This document shows positions 60,402 through 64,000 of a DNA stretch of 64,000 bases, piece by piece. The position numbers were made by a program, and so were the translations under genes. Location: NCBI GenBank assembly GCA_905182995.1, contig CAJJDP010000038.1, positions 100,352-164,351 on the forward strand, read 5' to 3'. The notes beneath the pieces are model-generated. The model searched no databases. It saw nothing but the letters and a program-made list of their open reading frames with translations, and had not been told where the DNA came from. Numbering within the stretch: the first letter of the stretch is position 1; each line of letters starts with the position of its first letter. The stretch comes from Paramecium octaurelia (taxonomy: Eukaryota; Ciliophora; Oligohymenophorea; Peniculida; Parameciidae).

Positions 60402-62103
60402 AATTAATGAATTTTATTTATGACGATTTCATTTCTATAATTAGAACTTAAATATTACGTATTTATATAGGAATTCTTATTAAATCAAATAATACGTAAT
60501 CGGATACTCATTTTATACGCTTCTAGAAACATCTCTTTTTAATTACGTTTAATAATTTGATGACGAACCATTATGATAAATAATTTTTGAACAATTAATG
60601 TTATTACTCCCATTACAATATTTTACAGTAGGAAAGTCTTCACTTTTAAACCATCTCATTATAATCAAATAGTGCCAATTGAAGACTCTAATTTATCATT
60701 GAGTCCTTTATTCAATCCAAAAGAGAGTCTTCGCTGCAATTACTTTGTAGATGGTTTAAATGTCCATGACTCTTAGTAAATATGGGAGAAATATTATAAT
60801 TTTAAAGTATATTTTAAACATATATTCTCTTGAATTCTGCACCACCACTTTTAGTGTTGACCCAAATAAACCTTATTAGTATATTGGAATAGAGGAATAT
60901 TTTGTAAAACACTTTATACTTCTGAATAAATTTTATTTATATATTGATATATATAGTCTACATGAAGAAGGATATTTTTGAATAGCTAAGTCCACTTTAA
61001 ATAGTTAAACTTAAAGCAATTTTCTAATTTTAGAGCATAATTTATAAGAAGTGTTAAATGAAAATTAGATTATAGAGCATAAATAAAATTATAATCAAAT
61101 GTCATATAATATAAATAATTATTATTACAATATGCAAAAGACTTATGTTATTAAAAGCTCTGTTCCTTCATATTTAGAAAGATATTCTCCGTTTATATGT
61201 GCATGACTCCTAAATGTCCATGTACTATGTGTTTATAACTTTGTGAATAAGCTATGAATATAACATTATTTATTGTGAAGATGATTGATCTAGTCGACTT
61301 TTAGGGAATTTTTAAACAAAGAGGTATCCAAATTGATGGAAAAAGGTAGTTTAATCCATTTTTAAAAAGAGATTTCTAAAACATATCATGAACTTGTAGA
61401 TTAAAAATGTTTTCAGAGGCACTGATTAAAGGAGGAAAACTATAAAAAGTTCTTATTTATGTGTTTCTAAACGTCACAAATGTTAATTTATTAAAGAGGA
61501 TAAGTAATGGAGGAATTACAATTGAGAATTATCAACTGCAAATTTATAATAATAAATACTTTTATTATTCCAATTAGTTAACGTGTTTCGAACATAAAAG
61601 AGCTTTGTTATAGAAAATAAATGCTAATTGTTGTTAGTCACGATTATATTGTAATTTAAATTGAATTTCAATAAAGAATAGAAAAATTATAAAATTGGTA
61701 AGATTTACTATTTATTCTTGGAATGTCATAGAAAACGGGACACTAAACAATAAATTAAATTATTAATACATGTGAAGTAATGCTTCCTGAATTTGATGCA
61801 ATTGATGATAAAATATTCTAATAATGGAATGAATATATATTTTTTATACATATTCTAAAACTATTGAAAATTATAATATATAGAGTCATTCTGATTGCTA
61901 TTTCTATTTTAATCATCAATTATTTTAATGTAAATTTATTATTAAGTTGAACTTAATATGATGAATACCAAAAGCCTTAAATATCAATTTCAGATATATT
62001 TTTAATTTGTTAACAAACTAATATAAGTCTTCAATAATATTAAACTTCATTAATTAAAATCTGTTAAAGGAAACCTTTTGAAATATGCTTTCTTATCGAT
62101 AAA
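60402..62103. other. Long gene-poor spacer with inverted repeat
   Basis: 1.7 kb without a supported gene, the largest gap in the window. It contains the inverted repeat at 60645-60760. A plus-strand frame at about 61284-61670 is open except for one TGA (near 61390), but composition is not convincing. It holds the promoters of PEPCK (-) and of the phosphatase gene (+). Confidence 0.4.
60645..60760. repeat. Two-block inverted repeat (hairpin)
   Basis: Outer arms TTTAAACCATCT (60645-60656) and AGATGGTTTAAA (60749-60760), 12 of 12 paired. Inner arms GAAGACTCT (60681-60689) and AGAGTCTTC (60724-60732), 9 of 9 paired. The loop is 34 nt; the segments between blocks are 24 and 16 nt. Built like the repeat at 962-1057 but without sequence similarity. 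About 245 bp upstream of the PEPCK start codon. Confidence 0.6.
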
Positions 62104-64000
62104 ATGAGTAAAAAAAACCCAAAAACTTTCACATATCTAATAATTTAGAGACTTCTACGATATCATGTAAATCAAAGAATTCCTTCAAAGATCTAAGCGA
62201 TTATAGAAGTAAAATTTGACTAAAAAGTAGATCGCACTCCTGTAGAGAAAACATTAAACCTACATTAAAATTAAGAGAGCGTTACTAAAATTAAACAAAT
62301 GCTTAATAACTTAGTATAAACCGATAATAAATCTTCAACTTCTTTATTTGGATAAAGTCTTAGAGATAAATAAATATAAGACACTAAATCTACAAGAGGA
62401 GATAGTATTTGTAATAATGCAATTTAATTTAAGATTCTAGAAATGCTTCAACCTCTGGTTATGTAAATAAGAATCCATTAAATAAAACAACCAAAACTAA
62501 CGATTCTTTTTTCAAATAAAATATCCCCACCCCATAATCAACTCGAGAGTCGAATTAAAATAATGGTAATCTATCAAATCTATATTACATGTTTTAAAAT
62601 AAATAATCTGATCCATAAATTAAGCATAATAATTTAACTTTATCTTAGTTAGCAAAATAATAATAATAATAATAATAGTAGTAATCTTAACAATAAAAAT
62701 AATAAAGAAATAGCAATAACACAACTCCTTAAAAATCTGGAAATAATGGTAATAATAAAAATATTTCATCAACTGAATATCTCAATCAAATACAATAGCT
62801 TAAATTAAAAATTGATAATAGTTTATTACGAAAACCTGCATAGAAAACAGAAAAAATATAAAAATCCAATAATTCCTAATTGATCAAAAGTATCTCATCT
62901 TAGATTTTAAACAAATAACCTTAAGATGCTAATTAAGGAGTAAAGAAGGAAGTCATCTAAGAAAGAGTCTTTTAATTATTACTGGAAAAAGAATAGTTAT
63001 GGAATCAAATGAATACTTCATTAGATAATATTAACTAAATTTAATTAAATTAACTATGTTAGTAGATCCAGTAATCTTTAAATTCCCTTTTAGATCGAAA
63101 AAATGTATTCATTTTAATAATTATTAGAGCGAATACTTATCTAAAATAGATATGAATATCATTGATACATTCCTATTAGAATCTTATACAATCCTTATAA
63201 TAGCACTTGAATACTTAAAGACCTAACAAAATTTTGACTAAAATTTAAGAAATCTCATTGTCTATGTTACTTAAAGTAACTTTTACACTCTATAATCAAT
63301 GTTTAACTTTATTCCGAATGTAATACTTTACGTAATTTAAGGATACCTTAAAATAAAGAATAGATATGAGATAAATTTAATTAAAGAAACCTTAAAATAA
63401 GGCCAAGCAAACCCTGTAAAAAAACAATTTCATAATAAAATCTATTCTAGAATTAATGTAAGTAAATTATCAATAATAGGAATTGACGACACAAGTCACC
63501 CAGAGATATATTCTCATTTAGGATTCAACTCAACCAGTTTAGATGTCTATTTTGTTTAGCAAAAGAAAATCCTCCATTAAATAGCAAAAGAAATTATATA
63601 AGATGAAAACCATAATAATTTAAACTGTAAAAAACCTTCAAAACTCTATGAAAAAACCAATAAAATATTATTGCCAAAAAAGCCTTTGAAAAACTACACT
63701 TTAGTTTTAGATCTTGATGAGACTCTGGTGCATTATTAGGAAGTATTTTTAGATTAAAATTAAGCTTCCTAATGGAGGAGGCTAATTTTTAGTTAGACCT
63801 TATGCAGAAGAGTTTTTGGAGAAATTATCTAAATATTATGAGTTGGTAATATTTACCGCCGCTTAATCAGATTACGCTAATTTCATTATTGATATAATTG
63901 ATAAGTAAAAAGTAGTGACTGCAAGACTTTATAGAGAACATACTTGTTACAAAGATAATATTTACCTTAAAGTAATTGAATAAAATAAAGTTAGGATTTA
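62104..64000 (+). CDS. SCP/NIF-type (DxDxT) phosphatase, 3' end outside window
   Basis: The C-terminal part is clear: LKNYTLVLDLDETLVHYQE (DLDET active site), LPNGGGQFLVRPYAEEFLEK, YYELVIFTAAQSDYANFIID, RLYREHTCYKDNIYLKVIEQ. These HAD-family enzymes dephosphorylate Ser/Thr, for example on the RNA polymerase II tail or at the nuclear envelope. Upstream are about 480 residues of Ser/Asn/Gln-rich linker with poly-Gln. Introns 62209-62227, 62411-62433 and 63105-63127. Two homopolymer problems break the frame: the A8 run 62110-62117 (nine would give MSKKKPKNFHISNN) and the T5 run 63746-63750 (four would join HYQEVFQ to IKIKLPNGG). Truncated by the window edge. Confidence 0.75.

Noticed and set aside
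61284-61670. Possible gene in the 60402-62103 gap (MIDLVDFQGIFKQRG...)
   Set aside because: Interrupted by TGA with no GT...AG intron to remove it, and its length is within chance for a one-stop code.

Overview
The window reads as ciliate macronuclear DNA of the Paramecium type. Open frames run cleanly only if TAA and TAG are read as glutamine and TGA is the sole stop. Frames are joined by tiny GT...AG introns, mostly 19-31 nt (17 to 32 nt in the cases I placed). The DNA is very AT-rich and genes are packed with a few tens of bases between them. A standard-code ORF search therefore shows only fragments; I re-read the genes with the ciliate code and spliced the introns by eye.

Layout. 1-2378: the 5' end of one gene running off the left edge, then sparse sequence with two doubtful ORFs and an inverted repeat. 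2379-12089 (-): a giant membrane protein with two N-terminal beta-type repeats, about 25 Cys-rich repeats, a REJ-like region, a GPS-like Cys motif and C-terminal membrane segments (polycystin-1-like). 13053-20618: a compact cluster with a two-TM protein, a broken hypothetical gene, a CAMK-like kinase, a TBC1D22-like Rab GAP, a small coiled-coil protein, LRRC51 and a Gln-rich coiled-coil protein. 19664-22378: an exact 1,357-bp tandem duplication around a single N, almost certainly an assembly artefact. 20651-28337: an RCC1-repeat protein, a PP2C phosphatase, a LAMTOR4-like Ragulator subunit, two hypothetical genes and a PH-like/kinase protein. 28377-41198: a 1,391-residue N-myristoylation-type pseudokinase-like protein, several hypotheticals, INTS6, an FG nucleoporin and a helical-repeat (OPR/RAP-like) protein. 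41730-53725 (-): a giant HUWE1/Tom1-type HECT ubiquitin ligase carrying 260 consecutive glutamines encoded almost only by TAA. 53949-60401: two small minus-strand genes, a CAMK-like kinase with a poly-Q tail and ATP-dependent PEP carboxykinase. 62104-64000: an SCP/NIF-type phosphatase cut by the right edge.

The genes are unrelated housekeeping, signalling and ciliary-type functions, with no operon logic or mobile cassette. I found no sign of a novel multi-gene system. The most unusual points are the TAA-coded poly-Q tract, a second Q-rich insertion inside the HECT N-lobe, very short start-to-start and stop-to-stop gaps, extra-AG (TAGAG) splice acceptors, a handful of homopolymer frameshifts that look like sequence errors, and two imperfect inverted repeats in otherwise empty DNA. 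I saw no rRNA, CRISPR or obvious transposon genes. tRNAs were not searched systematically.
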